In this document: positions 38,101 to 49,269 of the stretch, piece by piece
Layout: every line of letters starts with the position of its first letter
How positions within the stretch are numbered: position 1 is the first letter of the stretch
Assembly: GCF_910592395.1 (NCBI RefSeq)
Contig: NC_088311.1
Coordinates: 3,660,501-3,724,500, forward strand
Direction: 5' to 3'
Length of the DNA: 64,000 nt
DNA from: Lineus longissimus
Taxonomy: Eukaryota > Nemertea > Pilidiophora > Heteronemertea > Lineidae
Notes under the pieces: generated by a model
What the model was told of the DNA's origin: nothing
The model's database searches: none
What the model saw: only the letters and a program-made list of their open reading frames with translations
Made by a program: the position numbers and the translations under genes

Positions 38101-41100
38101 TTGATACTGCTTATACCATCTAAAAATGCACCTCAGGAGCCTTCAATTGACCTGTCACTTCAAGATCTTCTGCCAAGTTTAGCTGTTTTCTCACTCATTT
38201 CAGGCCATGTATCTTGTGTATCGAGCTCTGGAGAGTGGTGAGCCCGTTCCGAAAGTGCTTCCTGATGCCTTGATACCTCCAACGAAGAGAAGGAAGACCA
38301 GCATAAAGTTGGCTGGATCCGTGCCGGTTCTACCATCGTTACCTGTTGGTGACAGGACTAGTCCAAATCTAGTCTCATCGTCACCTATTTTGAATAAGAC
38401 GGTAAGTTCCAGCTATGTTCTATCCAAACTCTTGCAATGACTCTCCTTTTGAAATTGTCTTGCTCTTCCGAGTACGGAGATGGTCTGTGAAATTAAATAA
38501 GTGAAAACAGTTGCCTGTCTGCAGTTGACCTGCACAATTATAGTATACATGAGCAGTATGCTACTTCAAACTGCGATGGACTGAAAACTCCTAGTCTGTG
38601 TTTATATTGTTGTCTTGATATTGCAGGTTGGCATAAAGCCAGTCCATTGGGTAGTTAGCACAACGGATAAGGCAAAATATGACGTGATGTTCAAGAAAGC
38701 TGACACAGATATGGACGGGCTTGTCAGTGGCCTTGAGATTCGTGACATTCTTATGGGTAGTGGCTTATCGCAGCCAGTGCTGGCTCATATATGGTGAGTT
38801 CTCGTCTCTTTAAGTTCTAAGTGTTAAAATTGCACTGTTCTGATGTGTTTAGTGGGTATGGAATCCCATGATTGGGAACCCTTGACTGGTCAAGACGATC
38901 ATCGATGTACATTTATCATTGTTTCTTCTTTGCCTGCAGGAATCTCTGTGATATTAAAGGAACAGGAAAATTGAATCATGAGCAGTTTGCACTTGCCATG
39001 CTGCTGGTCAATCAGAAAATTAACGGAATTGATACACCCCAGCGCCTCACCCCAGAGATGGTACCACCGTCATTGCGTGGGGTAACCACTGAGATGGATA
39101 TGGACGTCGCGAGTAGTGCAATAACAAACAGTAGTAGTTTTGGGGAGATTGCAATCCACAGCTCCGGGAGTAAAGAACTTGAAGCCATCACCAAAGAAAT
39201 TGATGACCTGAAAAAGTAAGTTGTCATGAGGAAACTGTTTAGAAATACGATGGCAGTATTGACAAGTAATAGTTTCAGAGATATTACAACCCCTGCTCTG
39301 TGAGTAGAGAACTTAAAAGAATCACCAAAGAAATTGATGAATTGAAAAAATAGGAGATGTTGCGATCCCCTTCTATAAAAATAAAGAACTTGCAGGTATT
39401 CTCTTTCATGGTTCTTTCAAACCTGAGAAAGCGAACAATTTTTGTAATTTTTCTCAAATATTGCCCGTTTTTCACTCCAAAGAGTTCATACAGATGCTAT
39501 CAATTTCTTCAGGGAGAAGATGCTGTTGGAACAGGAGAAAGCTCAAAAAGATGCCGACATGAAAATCAAGAGTGGAGATCTACAAACCTCCCAGAAAGAA
39601 TTAGATGCCATCACTGCTACGGTTCATCAGTTGGAAACTCAGAGGGGAGAGGCGCAGAAGAGGTTGGATGAATTAGATGATAAGGTACTGCCATGACTGG
39701 TCTGGCACGTTTTTTTATTTGCTGGTTTGTTATTTCTCCCGGACGTCACCAAAAGAGTAGATTCCATTTGGTATTGTGAGTAGCTTTTCTTGTGAGTGGG
39801 CAATATTTCTTTCAGTGTGGACCAAATACCTAGCTAGATAGATTAATAGTCACTACACATATTTTCTTCATTTTTTCTTTTTAGCGATCAAACTTGGAGA
39901 ATAATTTGCACGATTTGAAGGAAAAGTCAGATGATGAACAAAGACAGGTAACTATTATGGAATGTCATGATTGTTAATATGTATCTTTTGATGAATACGT
40001 TGCCTTTTTTCGAGATCTCAAGTTACAAGTTAATGTTGGGTTGTTTTAGTTACAACTTGTGTGGACATTTGTTTTAGATGAACAAAAATATTGCCACTAA
40101 AGATTCTATGACATTGTACACCTGCATTGTTAGGTTGAGTGGTTGAAAAGTATTGGTGCTAACTGATTGAGCATATTCATTTCTTTTAGGTTGAAAGTAT
40201 CAAAAGTCAAATAGCTAGTCAGGAATACACAATAAAGGTATAATTTTGTAAATTTATCTGCATTATCTGTTAGTTTGGTAGCATTCTTTACAGGTACAGC
40301 TCAATGAGACAGACACAAGACCCCGTTCTATTAAGATGACTTCATGAGGGAATGGTGGGCTGACATCGGGAATGCAACAGAGTCATGTCCATTGAGACAT
40401 CAAATGATTTGACTCATTTCATGATGTCAGACAGCCGTATTATGTAATGCAAGTCGTCTACAGTATCACCGGGTCACCTTTGATCATGTGAATATGGCAG
40501 GTTTTAGCTGGTGATAATCAAAGCATTTGATGTTTCCAGAACCAGGAAGAAGAGTTACAGAAAATGCGCTCGGAGCTGAACACACTGCGGCAGGAGGAAT
40601 CAAGTTACGAGCAGAAGATCGAGGCAGCGAAACTTCAGCTTGAGGCCGTCATGAAATCTTGCAAAGAATCACAGCAGTCGATATCACAGGTGGGTTGCTG
40701 CGAAAACCCATTATTGTCACATACTTATTCAAGTCCTGGCTTTAGTGGATGACTTACACAACCAACATTGATATCGGGAGTACCCATACGCCTGGGTGAA
40801 GGCATGTAGACCTTGTCTTATGACTGCTAGTCAGATACCTGTGCCACTACACCACCAAGGCTACTCACAGAGCTTCTGGTAACCTTAATAGAATATTATG
40901 GCATAGGCATTAGTGTTTCCATCTTCTCTTTCAGACAAAAAGCCTTCTTCAAGAGCTGAAGGATGAGGAGCAGAATGTTGAACAAAATATGACTAATGTG
41001 TCGTTACCAAACGGCGATACCTCACTCGCAGAGTCATTAAACTCGGACATGGACATGTTCAGTGCAAAAGCAACAGTAGGTTCTTGTATTGTTTTTAGTC

Positions 41101-44100
41101 CAGGATTGGATATCCAAGCTAACTATGCAAAATAGAAGATGCCTTATTTTCAAATACGATCTAATTGATGTTTGAGAAAATATGAACATTGATATTTCTC
41201 AGTCCTATGTACTTCTTAAAAAAGCATTTTGGATAAACTACAGACAGACACTTTTTTTTCTGTCTTCTGTGATAACAAGCAAATTCTGCAAGAATTTTAC
41301 CAAGGCAGTACCAGTATAGTGTTTTCCAACCTCCTCTTCAGATTGGCAGTTCTAGTCCTGCAGGCAGTAGCTTAAGTGCATTTAGTGCTAGTTTCGGACC
41401 AGCCCCCACTTCTGACAATTTCAAGGAAGACCCCTTCGTCGACAAGGTTGGGTTTCCGGCCGAAAATATTGACCCTTTTGGAAATGAAGATCCTTTTAAG
41501 GATGCCGTTACACAGGAAGAGGATCCTTTTAAAGGAGGTAAAGAAATATTGTCTCTACAATTGAAAGGCATTTTGAGGAAATTTCTGAAATTATTTGAAG
41601 ACATTTTCTAAGGACAAAAAAAATTTCAAACTTAACTGAAAGGAAGTTGTCAGTCACATTGACTAACTTGTGGTAAAAAATAGAAATAATGTTGGTATGT
41701 TTCATTTCATTTTCAGAAGATCCATTTCAATCTGAGTTTGCAGCTGATCCATTTGGTGAGAGTGATCCATTCAAAGATGCCTTCTCATCAAATTCGCCTG
41801 CTCCAGTTCCAGCTCCTGTAGCCAAGGTGAGGACGACTAACGTCCTGTCCTGTTTTAAACTGCAAAATCGTCATTCCACTTTATTTTTTGTCTTTCATGA
41901 AATATGTTTAAAAGTTTACCTTAATTTGGGTCTCACTCCTGCAAAGTTTATTCCATGATTTCAATAGGCTCATCCTTGACTAATCATGTAAAATGTACCC
42001 ACAAATAAGTCTGCATGTGCTATCTCCTCAAGATGAAGAGTAGGCTAAACGAATGACACTGTAATATGATTATAACTTTTTCAGGCACCTGATCCTGACC
42101 CTTTTGCTGATCATTTTGCCGCTAAAGCTCGATCTTCAACAAGTTCAGGTAAGAGATGGTCTTATACTCACTTGACCATTTCCCTATAGAGGACTGATAT
42201 TCAGTCCATATAGGGAACTTATATTCAGTCCAATGCTGAGATTAACTGAAATACTGTTCTTTGTTGTAGGTGTAAGACCAATCTCGTTGATAGACCAATT
42301 GTGTAGAGGGATGTCATGTCAAAATGTGTCTTAAAACAGGGCTGGATATTCTTTATAACCAGGTTTCAAAGATTATCTCAAGAAACCTGGCTCGAATTCA
42401 AACACGATTGATGTGAATCGTGTGTTTGATCGGTCTGTTTGTGGTTTTCAGATCCCTTCTTTGCTGATCCTTTTGGAGATATGTCTGCTTCTTCAAATTC
42501 ATTCGCTTCGGTAAGTTGAATTTGAAGGAGATTCTTCTGATAGCATGATGGAGTAGCAGGTTTTTGGTAGATCCCTCTAGATGGCTTTTCAAGGCCTGTG
42601 CGAACATAACAACAATGCCAAGTGCTGATGACATCACAATAAAGTGGCTTCTTCCTCTGCTGTTTCTAGTACTCTACAGTAGTGAAACGATCAGAAATGT
42701 TACCGGCGAGGACATTGTTAAAAGCAGCTACAGCTAACAGAATGAAACTGATTACTAAAACTCGTGCAAGTCAATACTCCAATGTAGTTGCTTTCTTGCT
42801 GCTGCTGATATAACCAAATTTTCCAATCACGATCTCGGTAATGGTGAAGCTAAGCTTTAAAATTGGACCTCAAACTGACGGATTGCGGATATTTTCCCAC
42901 AGGGTCTTCTCTGATGCCAGCAGTGTCCATTCTTTATTGTTTTCAGGCTCAAGGTGGCCTGGACCCTTTCGGTGTCGATCCTTTTGGCGGTGACAATTTC
43001 AACCCCTCTTCTCCAAGAGCAAGTCCTATGCAAAAAAGCTCAGCATCGCCAATGTCTTCAAAAAAGAAAAATCCACCAGCACGTCCTGGTCCACCACAAT
43101 CACGACCTGGTCCACCCAGACCTGCTCCTCCTAGGCCTAAGAAGGGACCGAGCCCTGTGCCCCCAAACCGAGGCCCCAGCCCAACCCCACCGCGACCTGC
43201 TAAGGGCCCTACCAAGAAACCTGCAAGTCCTCGCCCGCCATCAGGTGCCAGTGATCCATTCGGCGGCAGTGATCCATTTGGTGGTAGCGATCCTTTTGGG
43301 GGAAGTGATCCTTTTGGTGGTAAAGATGACCCATTTAGTGGTTCGGCTAGTGCAAAAACGGGTGGCGATGGCTTTGCAGATTTTGGGGATGCATTCGGTG
43401 ATTTTAGTTCCAAGCAGGTAAGTTAACAATGAGAGAACGTTCAACCCAGTTTGATTTAGAATGTTCCTTGAAGGATTTGTTCTCCTAGATTAAACAGTTC
43501 AAAAGTAAATAAGATCAAACTAACGTGAACTGGCTTTACATGCATCAATACTGTAAATAAGGGGAGTGAAAGATGTAAAGTGTGTTTACTGAAGTGCAGT
43601 GGATTAAATAAACCGATAAAGTAAACTAGATGATCATGGTTGACCTCAATAAGCATCATAAACATTTACCATTCGATGCCATTCGATAAAAACTATACCG
43701 GTGTGTATATGTTTTGTGTTTCATTAATCATGTGATGCAATTTCTTTGTCAATTTGTAGACGGAGGTCGAATCTAAAAAGAAGGCATGTATAGAGATTTT
43801 CATATCTGTTTGGTTTATTACTTCTTTAAGGTCGAATTTACACTAAAGAGACCCTCCCCTTAAACATATATGTTTGTGTTTTCCTTGGAGTTGAAAATTT
43901 TAATGTCCACCCCCTTTTTGGTCATTTGGCCAGATTCATCACTTCATTAGAGCCAAAGCACTTAACTTGCTTATAAGGATCCTAAGGCCTGAGTCCACTT
44001 CAGCACTTTGCAATATCAAACAAACCACCACATTTATATGTACAACTGCGGGACAAGTTTCAAATCCAAAAATAGCAAACTTGGGGGAAATGCCACTGTT

Positions 44101-46487
44101 CTTGGTGAAGACTTGACAGAATCTGCCACTGAAAGAAGACAGTGGCTGAGCTCCCACACACTTTTGATGACTTATTATACCATCACGTTGCCTACTGTTG
44201 CTGTTAGTGGAATCAGGCCTTACAAGCTTTGCCAAAGTATTCCAGAGATATTCAAGCTGGTCATTTAAATGTAGATGTTCTAGATGCTGCACTTGCTTCT
44301 AGCTAATAAGGTTTTGTGAGTGTAACTGTTGGGGCAGATTCATAACCTGACAGGTGACACTTTGACCAAAGGATGTTTGTCATAGGAAGCTATAAGTTCT
44401 ACTACATGTACCTGTAGAACCCTATAAAGCGTGTTATGCCAGGCTATTTTTACCATGTTATGAGAGCACTCATAACTTCCCTGTACATGCTTTATTTCAG
44501 TTTGGTGCTGAGAAGTAATTGTGGATGGGGCACACCCCTTATTTTCACCGGCACCAGTATGCTAAGGTTTACACATTTTGCATGTTAGTCCCTGGGTTAA
44601 CCTTGAAATTGGTTTTGTTGCTGTAGCCCACAAGATTGATATTCTGAACTATAATTTCAAGACTGCTGTAAATTATTCTCCTGATCTTACAGTCACTTCA
44701 AAATACATCAAATAGATGACAAAATTGGGCAAATCTTACAAGTCTTATTCTCGGACCTCCCTCTGAGTCGGAGGGGCCCTGAATGCAACATAATGGTATT
44801 TTTACAGCAAACAGATCTTATTTCAGGGTCATCCTATTCCTGGGTCGGTCATCTCACCTCACCAAGGCACCTGGTCACACCGAGGCCACTCTCTCAAACA
44901 GTGATCTCCACCTCATTGTTATTTCATCAAGTTGCACTCATCATTCATGTATCACAAAAAACGTTACACAATTGGGTGTTAGAAATGTGTTTTGATTTTC
45001 AATTGAATTTCATACATTTGGTTCGTAGGAAGTTTGTTTCAAACCGAATAGTTTTTTCTTCAAATCTAAAGTTCTTTTTTTTTGAGGGAGGGGGTCACTA
45101 AATTTTGGGAAAGGAAATGGCTGCTTTAAGCCTCTTCCGTCCAAATAAAAGTTTTTTTTCTCTTCTTGAGAGAAACAGCAATGCCCATTTCTTCGGCCAA
45201 GATCGTCTGGGTCACCGTTACTCCTGAAAACCTTCTGGCTCTTTTTTCAACCTTTTCCTACACGAGCTGCACCCCTTATGTTCTGGAAGTCTGAAAGATT
45301 TCAATGCTAAACCTTCATGCTCTCATCTCTATAAACTGCATACATTCTAGAATCTTCAATGATTTCTCCTTCCAATGCGTCCACAGAAATACCTCCTCTG
45401 CCCTCCTTAGCAAAACTCAGTGCCTCGAAAATAGAAGAAGACAATTTTGGGTTGGTGAAAGCTAACCCAAGATTATTTTGGTTACTTTTCTGATCTTGGA
45501 CCATCTGTGAGGAATACTTTACTGTGTGTTTACTGGTATATGAAAGCTCAACTTTGGGTTTTGCTGTGCTTCACCATTACATTTCGTGTGTTCTATCGGT
45601 TAAGGTATAAAGTGATGAACATGTCACCTCTGTGTGTTCTAGTCGCTAGAATAACAGGACATACTACTTTCGTTGTTTTAGAGTAGGCTATACATTGTAT
45701 ACACTGATTCCAGCACATGTGATGTGTCTCCATATAGACCGACTGCTACAATGTACATGTAGGTTTGACAGCTGTTAGTTTTGAGTTGGAAGTGATTTTA
45801 TTTCGAATGTGATAGAGTTGAAGGCATCAGTCTGTCTGTTAAATGTATACCTGTCTTATCTATTTTAAAATACTTTGGTCCTGAATGGAAATAAGATATT
45901 TTTGTAGGATCTTTCATGCCTGACTATGTTCAAGTTGGATGACAGTTTATTTTCAAATCTGTAATTCACCATTATTATATATTACTGAGTGTTGTTCAGT
46001 TTGAAGATTTTTGCTATTTTTGATGGTCAAGCTCAAAAACAAATTTACAAATACCATGGTTCAAAAGATGGTTATCCCATGTTCCATACTATCTAATAAT
46101 ACATGTATCACCAAACTTGTGTTGAAGATTTGTAGAAATACTTGAAAACGCCAAGTCAAGTTTTAAGGAGGGTCAAAGGAAACAGTAAAGTTCACATTTT
46201 TTGGAGTAATTTTGATGAAAACTTATTGGCTTGGCGGTGGTAGCTGACCACAAAGCATCCTACCCTGATGTTCAGGCAGTGGAAGAATTTACCATTTTCA
46301 CTAAAATGAGAAGAAAAAAATGATATTCAGTATTCGTCTCTTGTGGTTTCAGAGTTCCACCGAAGAGCAGCAGCTTGCCTGGGCACATCAAGACAGTAAA
46401 CGAATAGCAGATGAGAGAAAACGTGCACAGGAACAGGAACAGGCCGACTTAGAATTAGCAATCGCACTAAGCAAGGCAGATAGATGA
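35190..46487 (+). CDS. EPS15: EPS15/EPS15L1-type endocytic adaptor
   Basis: A clathrin-coat scaffold that binds NPF proteins, AP-2 and ubiquitinated cargo at the plasma membrane. Exons: 35190-35219, 35848-35892, 36230-36319, 36679-36822, 37089-37151, 37480-37563, 37922-38023, 38204-38401, 38627-38793, 38940-39215, 39513-39684, 39885-39947, 40190-40237, 40540-40689, 40935-41075, 41342-41537, 41717-41826, 42085-42148, 42452-42510, 42947-43417 and 46353-46487. All phases join, giving about 935 residues. Three EH domains lie near residues 14-100, 125-215 and 258-350; the second and third keep EF-hand loops ([26 protein letters not shown]). A coiled coil (about 400-590) follows. Then come many DPF motifs for AP-2, a proline-rich segment, and two C-terminal ubiquitin-interacting motifs ([26 protein letters not shown]). 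One gene stands for the vertebrate EPS15/EPS15L1 pair, so the symbol is approximate. Confidence 0.93.
36567..36585 (+). repeat. Poly-C tract in EPS15 intron 3
   Basis: An uninterrupted run of 19 C about 94 bp before an EPS15 exon. It is low complexity and prone to sequencing length error. It sits upstream of a normal pyrimidine tract, so it may extend the splice acceptor region. Confidence 0.85.
39267..39396 (+). pseudogene. Two decayed partial copies of an EPS15 exon inside the next intron
   Basis: The end of the EPS15 exon 38940-39215 (from about 39132) is repeated at 39267-39352. The copy keeps ATCACCAAAGAAATTGATGA exactly and also AAAGAACTT/AGAGAACTT, but lacks the splice donor and has small shifts. 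A second, shorter copy follows at 39353-39396 (GAGATGTTGCGATCC..., AAAGAACTTGCAG). Neither is readable as an exon in the EPS15 frame. These look like local tandem duplications that have decayed. Confidence 0.75.
42947..43417 (+). repeat. Proline-rich and tandem SDPFGG segment within an EPS15 exon
   Basis: This exon has no introns over 157 codons. It encodes a Pro/Arg-rich stretch with SH3-ligand-like pieces ([27 protein letters not shown]) and then four near-adjacent SDPFGG units (about 43252-43320) before GKDDPF. The repeated unit is visible in DNA as GATCCATTYGGYGG-type blocks. DPF motifs bind the AP-2 alpha ear; tandem expansion would raise avidity (inference). Confidence 0.8.
43760..43783 (+). 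other. Possible EPS15 microexon with a GC donor
   Basis: After an acceptor (AATTTGTAG) come eight codons in the EPS15 frame (TEVESKKK), followed by GCATGT rather than GT. Use as a 24-bp in-frame microexon would need a rare GC-AG intron with a weak donor. It is optional, because direct splicing from 43417 to 46353 already keeps the frame. Confidence 0.2.
44501..44518 (+). other. Possible alternative EPS15 terminal exon without UIMs
   Basis: A strong acceptor (TTTATTTCAG) is followed in the correct phase by FGAEK and TAA. Splicing 43417 to 44501 would end the protein after the DPF region and drop both ubiquitin-interacting motifs coded at 46353-46487. It lies in a 2.9-kb intron, the longest of the gene. 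Confidence 0.3.
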
Positions 46488-46648
46488 GTCTCCTAAAAGG
46501 GCTAGCAAATACTTACATGTAAATTAGAACATTCTTGATGTGTGGAAGGAATTGATGTGATTTGAGTTTTGCTTGTGTTCATGAATGTAGATTGATGAGT
46601 CTATTCTGTGAAAGACATTGAGACTTGTCGGGGGCAGATCTAGGAGTC

Positions 46649-46687
46649 CGAGAAAGGAGGCAGAGTAGGTTGAAAACCACTGGTTAT
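46649..46687 (+). repeat. Diverged copy of the 35-kb direct repeat
   Basis: Shares the order CGAG, GAGGC(G/A)GAGTA, GTTGAAAA(T/C)CACTGGTTAT with the unit at 35009-35100. Both are followed at a short distance by GGTACCA. The copies thus bracket the EPS15 gene, one before its ATG and one just after its stop, which suggests a dispersed element. Confidence 0.7.
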
Positions 46688-48521
46688 GCAAGGATGATTG
46701 GTACCAGATATTCGGTCCTTGCAATACATGTATTCTGAGTGCATCTCTTTTGTTCTAATCATATCATTCAAGGGATAGGAGGTTAAGGTTAAGGTGGTAC
46801 AGTAATCTTGGCTATACTTGTGCGACTTTACCTTACATGTAGAGACAGATTGCTGAAATATTATTGAGGAGACTGCTGCTTACAATATTTATCAGCGGCA
46901 GAATTTTGATATGTTTAACTTGTTTGGTGCTACAATATGTAATATGCATAAATCATTGAAATTATGACATTTCAAAATGATGTTATTGTTGTGAGTGTAA
47001 GAATGGTGTCATTTATTGAAAATAGTGTGTTTAGATTTGTGGTTTAGAATATCTTGGTTGTCTCACCCATTGAAATCTTCAAAATTGTAGAAATTTAGGA
47101 ATACTTCTCGAATCTATCTTGTCATTTGTCAAGATCTTATTCATACTGGAGACAACAGATGTTGTAGAAAAGTTTTGGTGATGTCATAAAATTGGCAGTT
47201 AAAGTTGCCAAAAGGTGTCGATCTTGTTCACATTGGCGCTGAGAGACTTCTTTTCGTCACAAATTGATGTTGAGTTTATGGTGTTGCAACATCATTTACG
47301 TCCTTTTGGCTTCATGTTACATGTATGTTGAGGTTTGTCAATTGACATTTATAAAATGTGGAGGGAAATTCCACATTACGCTGTCGGGAAGTATTGTTTA
47401 CTCGGTGGGTCAACTTTAGCTAGGATAATAAGGATTGTAGGATTGGGATGTAGTTAGAGGAGACCGCCCTCTTAATATTATTAGCTGAGTTATCTGTGTT
47501 TAATCAGGAGTCATACTATTCCTAAATGTTTTATAATTCCAGTGGCTGAAGATGATAAATTGTAACTAAAGCCAAGATGATTTAATGAGTACATTATCAT
47601 ATATTTCCGTGTAAATGTGTGTATGAATGTTAGTTGCACAGGTGTATACACACCAGTCTTGAAATATTGAAACAGCTCTTAAATGATAGAGAGGTTTTAC
47701 AGCAGTTTCACTGAGAGCAAGAATGTAGTGAGTGCAATACTTTATGCATTAGGCAGTCAGTGGATGTGTCTTTGGCACGTTTTTACCCAGTGCAACTCGG
47801 CAAGTGCAAACACTAATTGGTAGTTTTTCTGAAAATGGCCATTGGTTACAAAGTTGTTGCATTCTCCTCTCCAATTTTAAGGGCAATTTGCGTGTACATT
47901 TATTTCATAAAGCAATCTGGTCATCAGTCCTTTGATAGATAAACAACCATAGATCTGTGTATGTAGTTGCATATGTAGATATGATGTACATATTGTATAG
48001 TATTCAGAACAGAAGGTCTAGTAGAACAGCAGTCTGGCTCATTCGAAGGCCCTGCATCTATTCGTATTTCTATGAAATTGGAAAGAATTCAAGAATTTTA
48101 GACAGGCCTGGTTGGGCGGATGCATGGATGAGAAAAAGGGGGCACCCTGTCCTCATTTTTTAGAATTCTGTGGTAACTAAAAAGACGTATCTGAACTAGG
48201 GGGGTCAGTTGGGCTGGGATATCACCCCTTGTATTCTGCCTGGCTTTGCTGACCGCCGAATTTGAATATTGTTAAGTTCAGCTTAGTGGGGACAGAAGCT
48301 ATGCTTTTGACCCTTGCTTCATGTATTTCACCTCTACAGACTTGTCTCAGGAGTGACTACCTGGGACATCCACTCATGATGGATGGATGCTGATATATCT
48401 AATGTGTGGCCATATGTACATTATATAAGTGTATATCTGACAGTAGTATTAAGTGTAATATAATGTAAATCTTTCTAAAGCTTCCTTCTTGTTGCTTTAT
48501 TTCTTCGATACAGCCACATGG

Positions 48522-48681
48522 GAACATTCAGGGTTACTGGTCACCCTCACTGATCATGCTAGCCACTTCTACGAACATTCAGAGTAGCTGGTCACCCTCA
48601 CTGATCATGCTAGATGCCAGCCACTTCTATGAGCCTTCAGGATAACTGGTCACCCTCACTGATCATGCTAGCTACTTCTAC
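48522..48681 (+). repeat. Three-copy tandem repeat, 51-58 bp period
   Basis: Three head-to-tail units begin at 48522, 48573 and 48631. Each contains CTGGTCACCCTCACTGATC followed by ATGCTAG and CTACTTCTA-like ends. The second unit carries a short insertion (ATGCCAG). No reading frame is kept open, so this is a noncoding minisatellite. Confidence 0.9.
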
Positions 48682-48741
48682 CTTCTGTGTACAAGGACAA
48701 TTTGCATGAAAAAAGAAGACAATTAAAGCATATTGTGGGTG

Positions 48742-48959
48742 AAATGTGTAAACTTGAAAATACTAATCTCAACTTTTTGAAGAAATTTCTTGACTTGAAA
48801 TATTTTTTCTTGACTTGAAAAAAAAATCTCGACTTTTTGAAGCAAACGGTTTGCTTCAAAAAGTCGAGATGATTTTGCTTCAAAAAGTCGAGATGAAATA
48901 TTTCAAGTCAAGAAATTTCTTCAAAAAGTTGAGATTAGTATTTTCAAGTTTACACATTT
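48742..48959. repeat. Large nested foldback (hairpin) element
   Basis: Outer arms of about 64 bp (48742-48805 and 48896-48959) are perfect reverse complements, starting AAATGTGTAAACTTGAAAAT on the left. Inside them is a second perfect palindrome, 22-bp arms around one G (48826-48847 and 48849-48870), of sequence ATCTCGACTTTTTGAAGCAA plus AC. A further direct copy of TTTTGCTTCAAAAAGTCGAG follows on the right side. The whole could fold into a long double-stranded stem. T-rich DNA follows. No transposase is present; a foldback or MITE-like element is likely. Confidence 0.9.
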
Positions 48960-49131
48960 TTTTTCAATTCTACAAGTTTTTTTTTAAGTCGACTTTTTAA
49001 ATATATATACATATTTTTTTTTCATTAATTTTTTTATATACAACTTATCAGTTGATTATTTTTCTAATTCTTTTAATTTTTTTTTTCAAGTCGTCTTATT
49101 GATAGGCCTCGACCTCCAACCTATGAATATT

Positions 49132-49269
49132 CATTAGTGCTCTTGTCTCCAAATGTGGGGCACGTCATCATCGCGCACATTTGGGAAAACTCCCTAGGAG
49201 CTCATGCACTAATGGTGACGTCACCTATAATTACTAGATAGAACTCCGACATCCCTCGATGTGCACATC
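49132..49269. repeat. Nested inverted repeats with CRE-like palindromes
   Basis: CATTAGTGC (49132-49140) pairs with GCACTAATG (49206-49214). Inside it CCAAATGTG (49149-49157) pairs with CACATTTGG (49176-49184). Next comes GGTGACGTCACC (49214-49225), a perfect palindrome containing the CRE/ATF core TGACGTCA, and then GATGTGCACATC (49258-49269), also perfect. The patch lies about 0.95 kb upstream of RCC1 and could be a small mobile-element remnant or a regulatory cluster. Confidence 0.7.

Noticed and set aside
42949-43413. Long minus-strand open frame opposite the EPS15 Pro/DPF exon
   Set aside because: It is a shadow: the plus strand carries clear EPS15 motifs and correct splice phases, and the antisense frame is simply Gly/Pro/Leu complement of that repeat.
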